Assembly: GCA_023384575.1 (NCBI GenBank)
Contig: JAHDVP010000023.1
Coordinates: forward strand, 19,837 to 83,836
Origin: Acidobacteriota bacterium
GTDB taxonomy: Bacteria > Acidobacteriota > Vicinamibacteria > Vicinamibacterales > JAFNAJ01
Length of the DNA: 64,000 bases
Direction: 5' to 3'
This document shows positions 45,603-55,322 of the stretch, piece by piece (within the stretch, counting starts at the first letter, position 1; every line of letters starts with the position of its first letter). A program made the position numbers and the translations under genes. The notes under the pieces are model-generated. The model saw only the letters and a program-made list of their open reading frames with translations. It did no database searches and was not told the origin of the DNA.

Positions 45603-48031
45603 CAGCGCGTTCCTCGAGTGACGGCCAGCATCAGCACGATGCGTGGCGACGACCTGCGAGTCAGCCACCGCTCCGAGCTCGCCGGTCGCTCGGCGAGCGG
45701 GTGCGGCCGCAGAGGCGAGGCGTCGGTTCCTGCCGGCCGTCTGTCGAAGAGCCCAGGCTGGGCCTCACGAACGACGTGCTGGCCGAGTCGCCTCGAGACG
45801 TGCTCGCGCCGGTCGCGCTCGCCTGCCTCGAGGGCCTCGAGCCTGGCGAGCTCCAGCGACACCCAGATGTCGGCATCGCGAACCGCCATCGCGACGAGCG
45901 CAGGGCCGTAGGAGTCGAGGCACGCCCGCGCCGCAGCCTGCAGGTCGCGGGCCGAGCGGCCTGCGTCGACGGACAGGGCGATCCAGATCGGAACGATCCG
46001 GCGGACCGACGTCCCGCTCTCCGTCTCCACGTCGGCTACCGTGATGGCGAGCCACCCCTTCGGCCCGAGGGGCCATCGACGGCCGCCGGCACGCGCCACG
46101 ACGATGCTGGAGCGCTCGGGCCCACGCTCCCCATGCGTCGATACGAGGGCTCGTATGGCCGCCAGGCGCGCGGCGAGGTGCTCGGCGGCGGTGTGCAACC
46201 GCGGCCGCCACATTTCGGGCCGCCTGGTACGGTTTGCCGCCTCCAGGAGGCGCTCCACCGAGACGGGCGATGTGGTCGTGGTCTCGGCTGCAGCGCTGGC
46301 GGCGTCCGCCATCAGTTGGGCGAGCGACGCATCGGCGTGCGTTTGCTTCTGGTGGAGCCGAGCGAGAAGGGCTTCTTCTCCCGTGCCCTTGCCCAGGAGC
46401 CCGAGCGCGTGCACGCGACGCGGTTGGCCGAGACGGTCGACGCGTCCGACGCGCTGTTCGAGACGGCGGGGCGACCAGGGCAGCTCGAGGTGCACCACCA
46501 GACGACAGCGCCGGTGCAGGTTGAGTCCCTCGGCCGCCGCGTCGGTCGACAGCAGCACCATCGCGTGACCGTGGACGAACTCGTCGATCGCCCGCCGCCG
46601 CTCGTCTGGCGACAGGCCGCCGTGCACGATGGCGATCGGCACGCCCGTCGGCATCCGCCGCTGGAGATGCGCCAGGGTGTCGCGGTACTCCGTGAAGACG
46701 ATCGCCGGCTCGTGGACGCGGCGAAGGAACCTGGCCAGCGCGGCGAGCTTGCGCTCGTCGCGAGCCGCCTGTCGCGAGAGCTCGACGAGGCGGCCGAGCC
46801 ATGCGCGTTCGTGGCGCGCGTCGGCGAGACCCGGGGCCCCGAGCACCGCATCGTCGACCTCGTCGCTGGCCGTGTCGTCGTCGAACGGAAGCGATGCCTG
46901 CCGCACGGTTTGGGAGGGCACCTGCGACAGCAGCGCCAGACGCCTGCCGAGCGTGAGGCCAACGGCCGTCGGGCAGGAGTATGAGCGCTTCAGGAGGACC
47001 GACATCGCAAGCCGGGCGAGCGGCGCACCGCCCCCTGCGCCCATCACCGAGGTCACGTAACGTTCGAGCGCTTGGTGCAGCCGGCGTTCGGCCGGCGATG
47101 GCGTGACGCGAAGCGTCCGCTGCACGCGATCGCGGCAGAGTCCCACGTCCTCGCGCGAGCGCCTGAAGATCGCCAGCGGACCGCCCGCGCCGTCGGCACC
47201 GAGCCCGCACAGCGCACGGAACCTCGCTTCGTCGCCGTCATGCGGCGCCGCGGTGAGCAGCAGCACGCGCGCCGACCGCTCCGCGAGCGCCGCCGCCGCC
47301 CGGCCGCGGTCCGACCCCGCCGTCATGCCGTGCGCCTCGTCGACGACGAGCACGTCCCAGGCGAGCCCATCGAGCGCGTTGAGGTGTTCGGCGCGCTTCA
47401 CGAGATCGGACGAGACGATGAAGAGCCCCGGTGAGGACCAGGGGGTGACGCCATCCGGCAGCAGCCGTGTTCGGGCGGCGAAGTCGTGCACCTCGACGAC
47501 CGTCGGCGAGAGGCCGGCACGCGACGACAGCTCGTCGCGCCACTGATCGCGCAAGCCCGCGGGGCAGACAACGAGCACGCGGTCGGCGAGGCCCGCGTCG
47601 TGGAGGGCCGACACGGCGAACGCGGCCTGCACGGTCTTGCCCATGCCGACCTCGTCGGCGACGAGCACGCGCAGGGCCACGCCCCGCAGGAGCGCGAGCG
47701 CCGGCTCGAGCTGCCACGCCAGGATGTCAGCCCGCAGCGAGGCGAGGCCGAGCGGCTCGTCCCAGCTTGCGGCCGAGGCACCGAGCGTGGTGAGGCGCCG
47801 CATCCACGCGCGCCGCCCGACGACCTCGAGTCGGTTCGGCCGGTCGACGACGACGGGACGATCGAAGGGCGTGAGGACCGTGCGCGTGTCGATGCGGTTG
47901 CGGCGCCCGGCGCCCTGGACCTCCACGGCGTGGCAATCGTCGCCGGGCGTCAGGCGCCGGATGCGCCACAACGCGCCGCGAAGCTGGACGAGATCTCCGG
48001 TGTTCAGCGTGGGAGGTGGCAGATGGTGCAT
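45602..48031 (-). CDS. SNF2/RapA-type helicase paired with the DNA methylase (DrmD-like)
   Basis: An 809-residue superfamily-2 ATPase. An N-terminal SH3-like segment (GDLVQLRGALWRIRRL) precedes Walker A VADEVGMGKT near 123. VVDEAHGM lies near 227, LLLTAAPHDG near 253, VFTEYRDTLAHLQ near 440, and STDAAAEGLNLH plus QRVGRVDRLGQ near 490-530. These are complete SNF2 motifs. AGGAGG upstream fixes ATG 48031. It is first in a two-gene operon with the methylase. No drmA, drmB, drmC, nuclease or phosphodiesterase gene is adjacent. The likely job is defence against foreign DNA, by analogy with DISARM; this is inference. Confidence 0.87.
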   Translation of the reverse strand: MHHLPPPTLNTGDLVQLRGALWRIRRLTPGDDCHAVEVQGAGRRNRIDTRTVLTPFDRPVVVDRPNRLEVVGRRAWMRRLTTLGASAASWDEPLGLASLRADILAWQLEPALALLRGVALRVLVADEVGMGKTVQAAFAVSALHDAGLADRVLVVCPAGLRDQWRDELSSRAGLSPTVVEVHDFAARTRLLPDGVTPWSSPGLFIVSSDLVKRAEHLNALDGLAWDVLVVDEAHGMTAGSDRGRAAAALAERSARVLLLTAAPHDGDEARFRALCGLGADGAGGPLAIFRRSREDVGLCRDRVQRTLRVTPSPAERRLHQALERYVTSVMGAGGGAPLARLAMSVLLKRSYSCPTAVGLTLGRRLALLSQVPSQTVRQASLPFDDDTASDEVDDAVLGAPGLADARHERAWLGRLVELSRQAARDERKLAALARFLRRVHEPAIVFTEYRDTLAHLQRRMPTGVPIAIVHGGLSPDERRRAIDEFVHGHAMVLLSTDAAAEGLNLHRRCRLVVHLELPWSPRRLEQRVGRVDRLGQPRRVHALGLLGKGTGEEALLARLHQKQTHADASLAQLMADAASAAAETTTTSPVSVERLLEAANRTRRPEMWRPRLHTAAEHLAARLAAIRALVSTHGERGPERSSIVVARAGGRRWPLGPKGWLAITVADVETESGTSVRRIVPIWIALSVDAGRSARDLQAAARACLDSYGPALVAMAVRDADIWVSLELARLEALEAGERDRREHVSRRLGQHVVREAQPGLFDRRPAGTDASPLRPHPLAERPASSERWLTRRSSPRIVLMLAVTRGTR

Positions 48032-48194
48032 CGCGGACACGCGCCTCCTGGTGCAGTTGCTGCGACGTCGCGCGTGCGGGACCGCGAAATCCGGCCCTGC
48101 ATGACGACATCGGGCACTCGAGGCCGTGTATCGGGGCAAGGGACGTGCCGGCACCCGATGCGCCCAATAGGGCCGCGATGTCCGAGTCCCCTGC

Positions 48195-48200
48195 TATGAT
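48195..48200 (+). promoter_or_regulatory. Extended -10 of the PQQ-propeller gene (leaderless)
   Basis: TGCTATGAT, an extended -10 element, ends 6 bases before ATG 48207. This leaves no room for a ribosome site, so a leaderless mRNA is expected. Confidence 0.55.
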
Positions 48201-48206
48201 CCCGGG

Positions 48207-49628
48207 ATGCGACACATCCTCGTCGTGACGAGCCTCATGGCCGTGCTGGCGGGCACGACCGTTCTCGCAGGCAACTGGCCCCAGTGGCGCGGCCCGTCGG
48301 AGAACGGCGTCAGCGCCGAGACGGGCCTGCCGACCTCGTGGTCGGCGACGTGCGCCGACCCGCAGCCCACGCGCGAGGAACAGGCGCCCGCCCCACGCCC
48401 GAGCGGCGGCGGGGCCGGCGCGCGTGAAGGGCGCCCCCTCACGCCGGTCACGTGTTCGAGCATCGAGACGAAGAACGTGTCGTGGAAGATCCCGCTGCCT
48501 GCCTACAGTGGATCGACACCCATTGTGTGGGGCGACACGATCTTTCTCAACGTCGCCACCGGAGCCAACACCGGCGCGCTCGAGCTCTGGGCCGTGAACC
48601 GGACCTCCCGCTCGGTTGCCTGGACCCGGCGCCTGGTCGATGCGAACCACATGGAGCGCAAGCAGAACATGTCGTCGCCGTCGCCGGTGACCGACGGCCG
48701 CCACGTGTGGGTGATGACGGGCCTCGGCATCCTGAAGGCCTTCGATTTCAGCGGCAAGGAGGTCTGGTCGCGCGATCTCCAGGCCGACTACGGGAAGTTC
48801 GGTCTCAACTGGGGCTACGCCTCCTCACCCCTGCTGCGCGACGCGCTGTACGTCCAGGTGCTGCACGGCATGAAGACGGACGACCCGCCGTACGTGCTGA
48901 AGATCGACAAGTTGACGGGGAAGACGATCTGGCGGGTCGAGCGCCCGACCGATGCCGTCCACGAGTCGCCCGACTCGTACACGACGCCCGCGTGGGTCGA
49001 GGCCAACGGGCGGACCGAGCTCGTCATCACCGGCGGCGATGTGGTCTCCGGTCACGATCCGCAGACGGGGCGCGAGTACTGGCGCGCCGACGTCCTCAAT
49101 CCGCAGCGGAACCGGAACTACCGGATCGTCGCCTCTCCGACGATCGTCGCGGGCCTCATCATCGCGCCGACGCGCAACAACCCCCTCGTCGCCATCAGGC
49201 CGGGTGGCAGCGGCGATGTCGCGAGCACCCATGTCGCGTGGACGTTCGCCCAGGGGCCCGACGTTCCGACCCCCGTCAGCGATGGGGAGCTCCTGTACAT
49301 CGTGCGCGACAACGGGGTCGTCTTCGCGCTCGACGTGAAGACCGGCTCGACCGTCTACGGGCCCGAGCGCCTGCCCTCGGGCACCTACAGCGCTTCGCCC
49401 GTCCTCGCCGACGGCAGGATCTACGTCACGACCGAGGAAGAGGGGTTGACCACGGTGTTCAAGGCCGGGCGGACCTTCGAGATCCTCTCCTCGAATTCGC
49501 TTCTTGGCGACTGCTCGCCGTACTGCCTCAGCACGGTCGCCGTCTCGGACGGCCAGATCTTCATGCGCACCTCGTCTTACCTGTGGGCCATCGGCGAGCG
49601 CAGGGCCGGAGGGCGAGCCGCCCCCTGA
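48207..49628 (+). CDS. Exported PQQ-like beta-propeller protein
   Basis: A 473-residue protein with a signal peptide (LVVTSLMAVLAGTTVLAG). It begins the mature chain with NWPQWRGPSENGVS, the standard start of a large family of secreted PQQ-like propellers. Propeller blades follow (GNTG-like [43 protein letters not shown]). It has a Pro/Gly-rich insertion at about 52-75. No quinone-binding dehydrogenase motif was identified, so an enzyme role is doubtful. A 154-base part of this gene is copied at 53035-53188. Confidence 0.87.
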   Translation: MRHILVVTSLMAVLAGTTVLAGNWPQWRGPSENGVSAETGLPTSWSATCADPQPTREEQAPAPRPSGGGAGAREGRPLTPVTCSSIETKNVSWKIPLPAYSGSTPIVWGDTIFLNVATGANTGALELWAVNRTSRSVAWTRRLVDANHMERKQNMSSPSPVTDGRHVWVMTGLGILKAFDFSGKEVWSRDLQADYGKFGLNWGYASSPLLRDALYVQVLHGMKTDDPPYVLKIDKLTGKTIWRVERPTDAVHESPDSYTTPAWVEANGRTELVITGGDVVSGHDPQTGREYWRADVLNPQRNRNYRIVASPTIVAGLIIAPTRNNPLVAIRPGGSGDVASTHVAWTFAQGPDVPTPVSDGELLYIVRDNGVVFALDVKTGSTVYGPERLPSGTYSASPVLADGRIYVTTEEEGLTTVFKAGRTFEILSSNSLLGDCSPYCLSTVAVSDGQIFMRTSSYLWAIGERRAGGRAAP

Positions 49629-49915
49629 TCGGTGCCGACAGCCGTCGTGCGTGGGCCCTCGTCGCGCCACCAGCGGACCTCGCCGAAACGGTCGACCTCG
49701 GTCGAGCGTCCTGACAGTGGCCGCCAGGCACGCCGGAGTACCTCCTCCTCCTCGAATGGAAAGAGGCCGGCGCGGCGCCCCGAGAGGTGGACTCCGCTCC
49801 CGGCAAATAGGCGACAATTGGTCTCCCTTCGTGTCCTGCCGCGGAGGCGGGGCCGAAGCGGGCCTGCGGGACCCACCGACGGGCGTGAGCTGGAAGGAGG
49901 GGGAGGCGAGGTCGA

Positions 49916-51607
49916 ATGAGTCGCGACGAGACGACGTCCGCACCGGAAAGGCCGGCATTCCTCTCGGCGCTCCGCGTGTACGCCGAGCGTCCTGCCCTGG
50001 TGATGATCGCGCTCGGGTTCTCGGCGGGCCTGCCCTATTTCCTGATCTTCGACACGCTGTCGGCCTGGCTGCGCGCGTCGGGCCTCTCGCTCGAGGTCAT
50101 CGGCTTCTTCAGTCTGGTGACCCTCGTCTCGACCTTCAAGTTCCTGTGGGCGCCGCTCGTCGACCGCCTGCAGGTGCCGATGCTCACGGGCTGGCTCGGG
50201 CATCGCCGGTCCTGGATGATCGTGTGCCAGGCGACGATCGTGCTGGGGCTGTGGCTCGTCGCGGGCGGCGATCCCACCCGAAGCCTGGGCACGATCGCGT
50301 TTTTCGCGGTCCTCGTCGGCTTTGCGGCGGCGACCCAGGACATCGCGATCGACGCCTGGCGGATCGAGGCCGCGGCCATGCCCAAGCAGGGCGCGATGGC
50401 GGCGGCGTATCAGTGGGGGTACCGGATTGCGACCATCGTCGCCGGGGCGGTGCCGCTGCTGCTGGCCGAGTCGTACGGCTGGAACTTCTCGTACGCGGTG
50501 ATGGCCGGGCTGATGGCGGGTGGTGTTCTGGGCGTGCTGGCGGCGCCCCGCGAACAACGTCATGCGCTTCGTCCGATTCACGCCGAGCACATCCGCCCAG
50601 CGCCCGCGCGCGAGACGCTCGAATGGGCTGCCCGCCTTGTGGTGCTGGCGGCCGGCGCGCTCCTGCTGGGCTCCGGGCTTGCGGCCAACGCCGCCGTGCT
50701 CGCGCGCGTGCTCGATGCCGCGGGCGCGACGGCAACACGCGACGCCGTCCTGGCCGCGTGGACGTCCGACGCGCGTGTCTGGATTCACCTGGCCGCCGTG
50801 CTGGCGGGGTTCGGCGTGATCGGCGTCGCGGCGCTGCCGCTGCCTGGCGCGCGTACGCGGCCCGGCGTCTACCTCTCGTCGGCACTCGCGGACCCGCTGC
50901 GCGACTTCTTCGTGCGCTACCGCTCCGCAGGGGGGCTGATTCTCGCGCTCATCTGTCTCTACCGCATCCCCGATTTCGTGCTGAACATCATGAACCCCTT
51001 CTACCTCGACCTGGGCTACAGCCTGGTCGAGATTGCCGAGGTCCGGAAGATCTTCGGCGTCGTGATGACGATGTTCGGTGTGTTCGTCGGCGGGGTCGCG
51101 GTGGCGCGGTACGGCGTCGTGCGCGCGCTGGTCGTGGGCGCATTCGCCGGGCCGTTGAGCAACCTGTTGTTCGTCTGGCTCGCCCTGCAGGGCCACAGCC
51201 TGTGGGCGCTGTTTGTGGCGATCGGGCTCGACAACGTCGCGGGCGGCTTCGCGGGCACGTGCCTGATCGCGTACATGTCCAGCCTAACGTCGGTGGGGTT
51301 CACGGCCACTCAGTACGCGCTCTTCTCGTCCCTCTACGCCATCCCCGGGCGGCTCATCGCGTCGCAATCGGGCCGCATTGTCGAAGCCGCCGCGCGATGG
51401 GCGGACGAGGGCGGCCTCCTCACGGGGCTGAAGGCGGTCGTCGCGAGCGAGGCGCCGGCGAACTTCGCGGCGGCCGTGGAACGATCGGCCGTCACCCCCG
51501 CCGCTCTCGGCGCCGGCTACATCACCTTCTTCCTGTACTCCACGCTGCTCGGCGTGTTCGCCATCGGGCTCTCGCTCGCGGTGCTCCGGCGCGAGCCGCG
51601 CTCGTGA
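49916..51607 (+). CDS. AmpG/PAT-like MFS permease
   Basis: A 563-residue membrane protein with about 12-14 hydrophobic segments. The start ALGFSAGLPYFLIFDTLSAWL, the FLWAPLVDRL loop and the AAATQDIAIDAWRIE motif are characteristic of AmpG and acetyl-CoA-transporter-type MFS proteins. AmpG imports anhydro-muropeptides from cell-wall turnover. The protein has a longer central insertion than AmpG, so the substrate is uncertain. GGAGG just upstream supports ATG 49916. No ampD or beta-lactamase gene is adjacent. Confidence 0.82.
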   Translation: MSRDETTSAPERPAFLSALRVYAERPALVMIALGFSAGLPYFLIFDTLSAWLRASGLSLEVIGFFSLVTLVSTFKFLWAPLVDRLQVPMLTGWLGHRRSWMIVCQATIVLGLWLVAGGDPTRSLGTIAFFAVLVGFAAATQDIAIDAWRIEAAAMPKQGAMAAAYQWGYRIATIVAGAVPLLLAESYGWNFSYAVMAGLMAGGVLGVLAAPREQRHALRPIHAEHIRPAPARETLEWAARLVVLAAGALLLGSGLAANAAVLARVLDAAGATATRDAVLAAWTSDARVWIHLAAVLAGFGVIGVAALPLPGARTRPGVYLSSALADPLRDFFVRYRSAGGLILALICLYRIPDFVLNIMNPFYLDLGYSLVEIAEVRKIFGVVMTMFGVFVGGVAVARYGVVRALVVGAFAGPLSNLLFVWLALQGHSLWALFVAIGLDNVAGGFAGTCLIAYMSSLTSVGFTATQYALFSSLYAIPGRLIASQSGRIVEAAARWADEGGLLTGLKAVVASEAPANFAAAVERSAVTPAALGAGYITFFLYSTLLGVFAIGLSLAVLRREPRS

Positions 51608-51710
51608 ACGGTTCCCGTCACAGTGACCCCCAGGGTCTGAAGGCGCTGCGGGCGGTGGCCTCGGCTCAGTCGCGGCCCGCGATCGCGGCCATGCCGAGTA
51701 GAATCCCCTC

Positions 51711-52067
51711 ATGCGCTGCTTCCATCATCGCGAGCGCGAGGCCGTGGGCGCCTGCAAGAACTGCGGGCGCGGTCTGTGCCCCGACTGCGCCGTGGATGTG
51801 GGCAACGGCCTGGCCTGCCCAGGCGCCTGCGAGGCCGAGGTGCGGTCGCTCAACCGCGTCATCGAGCGGAACAAGACCGCCTACGAGAAGACGAGCGCGG
51901 CCTACCTGAGGATGGCGGTCTTCTACGTCGTGCTCGCCGCCGTCTGCCTGTTCGGCGCCCTGCTGAACTGGCGGGGCTTCGGCTGGATCCTCTACCCGGC
52001 GACTGTCGTGTTCCTGGTGAGCGCCTTCGTCCACTTCTCGACGAGCCAGCGATTCGAGCGGGAGTGA
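51711..52067 (+). CDS. Small B-box-like zinc-finger membrane protein
   Basis: A 118-residue protein. Residues 1-44 hold a Cys/His-rich finger (CFHHRERE, ACKNCGRGLCPDC, LACPGAC) like the B-box-type zinc fingers found in many bacterial membrane proteins. Two transmembrane segments follow (VFYVVLAAVCLFGALL, ILYPATVVFLVSAFV). The function is unknown. TAGAAT ends 6 bases before ATG 51711, so the mRNA is probably leaderless. Confidence 0.72.
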   Translation: MRCFHHREREAVGACKNCGRGLCPDCAVDVGNGLACPGACEAEVRSLNRVIERNKTAYEKTSAAYLRMAVFYVVLAAVCLFGALLNWRGFGWILYPATVVFLVSAFVHFSTSQRFERE

Positions 52068-52233
52068 CCTCTCTCGAGCAGGGAGGTCGGGCCTCGGGCA
52101 TACACCTTGTCGCGCCGACCGGCTTCTGGAGGCGTCGATCCAGGCGCTGCCCCGCGCGCGACCCGACTGGGCATCGGCACTGCTCCCAAGGCGAAGGGGA
52201 GGATGCGCGCTCCCGAGTCGATACGTAGTTATG

Positions 52234-52249
52234 TATAATGAGTAATTAT
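52234..52249 (+). promoter_or_regulatory. Promoter and operator of the antitoxin-toxin operon
   Basis: A perfect TATAAT (52234-52239) ends 8 bases before ATG 52248. An inverted repeat ATAAT(5)ATTAT (52235-52249) covers the -10 and the start codon, well placed for binding by the antitoxin. The AT-rich island stands out from the GC-rich surroundings. Confidence 0.6.
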
Positions 52250-52514
52250 GAAAAATACATTGACCGCGACAGAACTCGCGCGGAACGTTGGGGACATCCT
52301 GGCCCGCATCCGGTACCGTCACGAGTCGTTCATCATCGAGCGAAACGGCAAGGCCATCGCCCGCATCGTGCCGATCGATCCAGATGACCGGGGGACCGTG
52401 CGCGAGGCGCTGGCGGCCTGGGCCACCGGTGCGGGCACCGACCCGTCCTTCGCCGACGATCTGGCGCGCGTCAACGCGGCCGATCGTCCTGCCGCGAACC
52501 CATGGGCATCGTGA
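52248..52514 (+). CDS. Phd/YefM-type antitoxin
   Basis: An 88-residue protein. The N-terminal [21 protein letters not shown] and [15 protein letters not shown] match the Phd/YefM DNA-binding fold; the C-terminal half (about 50-88) is the toxin-neutralising arm. Its end overlaps the toxin gene by 13 bases. It is expected to repress its own promoter and bind the PIN toxin downstream. An apparently leaderless start follows a perfect TATAAT. Confidence 0.82.
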   Translation: MKNTLTATELARNVGDILARIRYRHESFIIERNGKAIARIVPIDPDDRGTVREALAAWATGAGTDPSFADDLARVNAADRPAANPWAS

Positions 52515-52936
52515 TCGACACGAGCGCCCTTGTGGCCACGGATCGGCTTGCCGCGCGTGACGCCACGACCCTGGCCGCGTGGGGACCGCTCCTCGAGCCG
52601 ATCGGCAACGAGCCGGCCGTGCTGCCTGCGATCGTCTACGCCGAACTGCTCGTCGGCGTCGATCTCGCCGGCGACACGCGCCGCGCGAATGCGCGGCGCG
52701 CCAGGATTGAGGCCCTGGTCGCGCACGCACCGGTAGTGGATTTCGACGCGGCGATTGCGCGGGTCTGGGCCAGGCTGTTCGCTGCCACGCACCGCGCTGG
52801 CCTGGCCATTCCCGCCAACGATCTAGCCGTTGCCGCGACGGCCCTTCATCTCGAGTGCGCGGTGCTCGTCGGCCCGCTCGACGAGCAGCACTTCCGCGCC
52901 ATCGAGGGCTTGCAGGTCAGAACGCTCGACGTGTAG
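52502..52936 (+). CDS. VapC-type PIN-domain toxin
   Basis: A 144-residue PIN ribonuclease. Acidic residues are in VIDTSALV (Asp near 6), YAELLVG (Glu near 45) and [11 protein letters not shown] (Asp near 103), with a weaker fourth acid in PLDEQHF. VapC toxins cleave tRNA or rRNA when freed from the antitoxin. It overlaps the upstream antitoxin gene by 13 bases. Confidence 0.83.
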   Translation: MGIVIDTSALVATDRLAARDATTLAAWGPLLEPIGNEPAVLPAIVYAELLVGVDLAGDTRRANARRARIEALVAHAPVVDFDAAIARVWARLFAATHRAGLAIPANDLAVAATALHLECAVLVGPLDEQHFRAIEGLQVRTLDV

Positions 52937-53000
52937 CCGCCGCCCCGCGACCGCCTGCCAGCCGAAGTCGTCCAAGTGCGGACGCGCGCCGGACCCCTGC

Positions 53001-53034
53001 CCCGCTGTCGGCTTGCGGGCGTGTCGGCGAAACC
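53001..53034. repeat. 34-bp copy of part of the response-regulator gene
   Basis: Positions 53001-53034 match 57871-57904 at 32 of 34 bases, the first 20 identical. At 57871 the sequence encodes ARCRLAGVAAKP of the response-regulator-like gene; here it lies outside any intact gene. Confidence 0.6.
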
Positions 53035-53188
53035 GTCTTCGCGCTCGACGTGAAGACCGGCTCGACCGTCTACGGGCCCGAGCGCCTGCCCTCGGGCACC
53101 TACAGCGCTTCGCCCGTCCTCGCCGACGGCAGGATCTACGTCACGACCGAGAAAGAAGGGCTGACCACGGTGTTCAAGGCGGGGCGGG
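53035..53188 (+). pseudogene. Fragment of the PQQ-propeller gene
   Basis: This 154-base segment repeats 49320-49473 of the PQQ-propeller gene. The first 115 or so bases are identical and only about five mismatches occur near the end. It encodes the blade [13 protein letters not shown] to TTVFKAGR but has no start, signal peptide or rest of the protein. It directly abuts the 34-bp fragment at 53001. This is a recent partial duplication, not a gene. Confidence 0.8.
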
Positions 53189-53201
53189 TCGGGGCCGGCC
53201 T

Positions 53202-55220
53202 CTACCGGATGCGGAAGTCCACCTGACGCTCAGCCGAGAACCGGCCCTCACCGTCGGTTACGCCGATCGTGAGCCGGTAGTGGCCCGGAGACAGCTCGCG
53301 TAGCGGCAGGGCGACGAGATGCTCGGCCTCGTCACGACGCCACGACACGGGCCTGGCATCGTGCCACACGACAGCGGCCTCGCGTAGCGACTCGATCGTG
53401 GTCGCGACAGTGACCGTGCTCTGGCGGGCGGATCGCGTGCGGTAGATACGCGCGAACGCAGACACGTCGTCGTCGGACGAGAACTCGCGCGAGAGTGAAG
53501 GCATGTGCGGTGACAGCGCCAGGATCGTCCGGCGGCGGGCCACCGGTAGTGCCGCTCCCTCCCTACCGCCGCTCAGGACGAGGCCGCTCAGCGCGAGCGG
53601 GCTGCGGTCGAACGCCGGCACGGCCAGATCGTGGTAGACGCTGCCGACCCGGCCGGCGGTCGCGCTCTTCACGCCAACCCGCAGCTGATACGCGCCCGGT
53701 GGCAGCAGCACGCTCGCGCAGAGCAGGTACCGCCCAGCGGCGAGCGCCAGTGCGCGCTCAGCAGACAGCGACATGGTGGCCTCCACCCGATGCGTCCAGC
53801 GCGACCCTCCGCCCGGCTCGTGGGCCATGACAGTCAGTACCACGCCTTCAACGGCGCGCGCGCTCGCGGCCGCGGCGAGGCTGGGGTCCTGCACTTCAAC
53901 CACCAGCGCGACCGGGTGCCGGCCGCCGCGGCCCTTGAACGGTGCGGCGAACCCCCGTAGAGCGAGGTCCGACCGGGGCAGCAACCCGCCGACAGCCTCG
54001 TCGACCGTGACCGCCGCGCGCGCGGACGCGGCGGCAGGGGCGGTTCCGTGTGCTTCCGGCCAGTACCCGCGGCGTGCCCGTATGCGGACGCCGGGCCGAG
54101 AGGTCCGGACGGCGATCTCGCGAAACTCGCTCCAGGGACTCGCCATGCGCCGAAGCCGGCCAAGCAGGCCGCGCTTCGGTATCGCGTCGGCGTAGTAGCC
54201 GAGCAGGTAATACGAGCTGATGTCTGTCAGGATCCGGTCGACTTGCGCCTCGAGGCGCGGCGTCGCCGCCTGGAAGCCGCCCGTCATCGCGGCGAGGCCG
54301 GACAGCCCCGCCCCTGCCAGATGCCTGACGTCGGCAACGCCCAGCTCCTCGAACAACCCCTCGGCACCGGGGCGCAACGGTGTGCGGGGATCGAGCAGAT
54401 ACACCGATACGTTGGCGCGCCGAGCAGCGGCGATGGCCCGCTGCAGGTCGAGGTGTGCATGGTCGCGAGGGTTCGCCTGGCGCGGCCCCTGTCCCAGTTC
54501 GCCGGCAGCTTGGCCGAAGTAGACGACCGCCTTGCGGCGCTGCGGGAGGCTCGCCACGTGCCGGCTGACGTCGGCGACGATCTTGAACGGGCGAAGCTCG
54601 TCGAAGAAGCGCTTCAGGTCGAGCGGCTCCGTGGCTCCCCGGACCGCGGGTGCCTCGTCGGGCCGCTCGAGGAGGGGCGAGGTGCGAGATCCGACGCGCC
54701 GCTCGACGGGGCGGACGGCGCCCTCGAACGCATCGATTGCGTCGAGGACGACCTCGTGATTGGTCGTGAACTCGCGTGCTCCCTGCTTCGCGAGGCTGAC
54801 CCAGAGCAGGCCCACATGGTCGTGCGGCGCCAGACGCGAGATCAGGTAGCGGGCCGCCTGCCGAACCTTCGCCGTCAGGCCCCGATCCGTGTTCACGTCG
54901 TCGAGCACGAGCATGACGACCCGGGGGTCGACGGCGAACCTGTTCGTGCTCACGTCGGTGCGCGCCGATGGCCGAGGGGGATCGAGCGGCAGCGCGACAT
55001 GGCCGAACGACACCAACTCCCGTCGTTTGCCGTTCTCGAAGATCTCGAACTCCTCGGGTGCGAGATCGTCGACGGGCTGCCCGTCGGCGTCGGTGGCAAC
55101 GACGTCGACCTCGACGATCTCCACGCCTGTGCGGAACACGGGGCGGTCTGGCAGGGGCTGAGCGAAGACTCGCGCGCCAAGCCAGACGACGGCCAGCACC
55201 GGAAGAACTCGCCGAGCCAT
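53202..55220 (-). CDS. Exported VWFA-domain protein (acidobacterial type)
   Basis: A 672-residue protein with a signal peptide ([18 protein letters not shown]). It begins the mature chain with [37 protein letters not shown], a conserved start of VWFA-related proteins that are greatly expanded in Acidobacteriota. [12 protein letters not shown] near residue 100 is the degenerate metal-site region of a von Willebrand A-like fold. Later beta-sandwich segments end in [19 protein letters not shown] 55220 is chosen for the signal peptide. The function is unknown; probably protein binding at the cell surface. Confidence 0.82.
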   Translation of the reverse strand: MARRVLPVLAVVWLGARVFAQPLPDRPVFRTGVEIVEVDVVATDADGQPVDDLAPEEFEIFENGKRRELVSFGHVALPLDPPRPSARTDVSTNRFAVDPRVVMLVLDDVNTDRGLTAKVRQAARYLISRLAPHDHVGLLWVSLAKQGAREFTTNHEVVLDAIDAFEGAVRPVERRVGSRTSPLLERPDEAPAVRGATEPLDLKRFFDELRPFKIVADVSRHVASLPQRRKAVVYFGQAAGELGQGPRQANPRDHAHLDLQRAIAAARRANVSVYLLDPRTPLRPGAEGLFEELGVADVRHLAGAGLSGLAAMTGGFQAATPRLEAQVDRILTDISSYYLLGYYADAIPKRGLLGRLRRMASPWSEFREIAVRTSRPGVRIRARRGYWPEAHGTAPAAASARAAVTVDEAVGGLLPRSDLALRGFAAPFKGRGGRHPVALVVEVQDPSLAAAASARAVEGVVLTVMAHEPGGGSRWTHRVEATMSLSAERALALAAGRYLLCASVLLPPGAYQLRVGVKSATAGRVGSVYHDLAVPAFDRSPLALSGLVLSGGREGAALPVARRRTILALSPHMPSLSREFSSDDDVSAFARIYRTRSARQSTVTVATTIESLREAAVVWHDARPVSWRRDEAEHLVALPLRELSPGHYRLTIGVTDGEGRFSAERQVDFRIR

Positions 55221-55322
55221 GCGAGCAGCGTCAAAGACGCAGTCCGAAACCGGACTTGCCGACGGTCCGCCCGGATGGCCGGTTCGCCCCTTCCGCCAGA
55301 CACGCTCGATCATCTCTGCCCA

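Noticed and set aside
52855..53226. Open frame covering the PQQ fragment as a real gene
   Set aside because: It joins the vapC end, a response-regulator scrap and a PQQ-blade fragment, and runs into the antisense end of the VWFA gene; no start signal.
54607..54614. Fourth AAGCGCTT palindrome
   Set aside because: It lies inside the VWFA coding sequence, far from the inositol locus and any promoter; probably chance.
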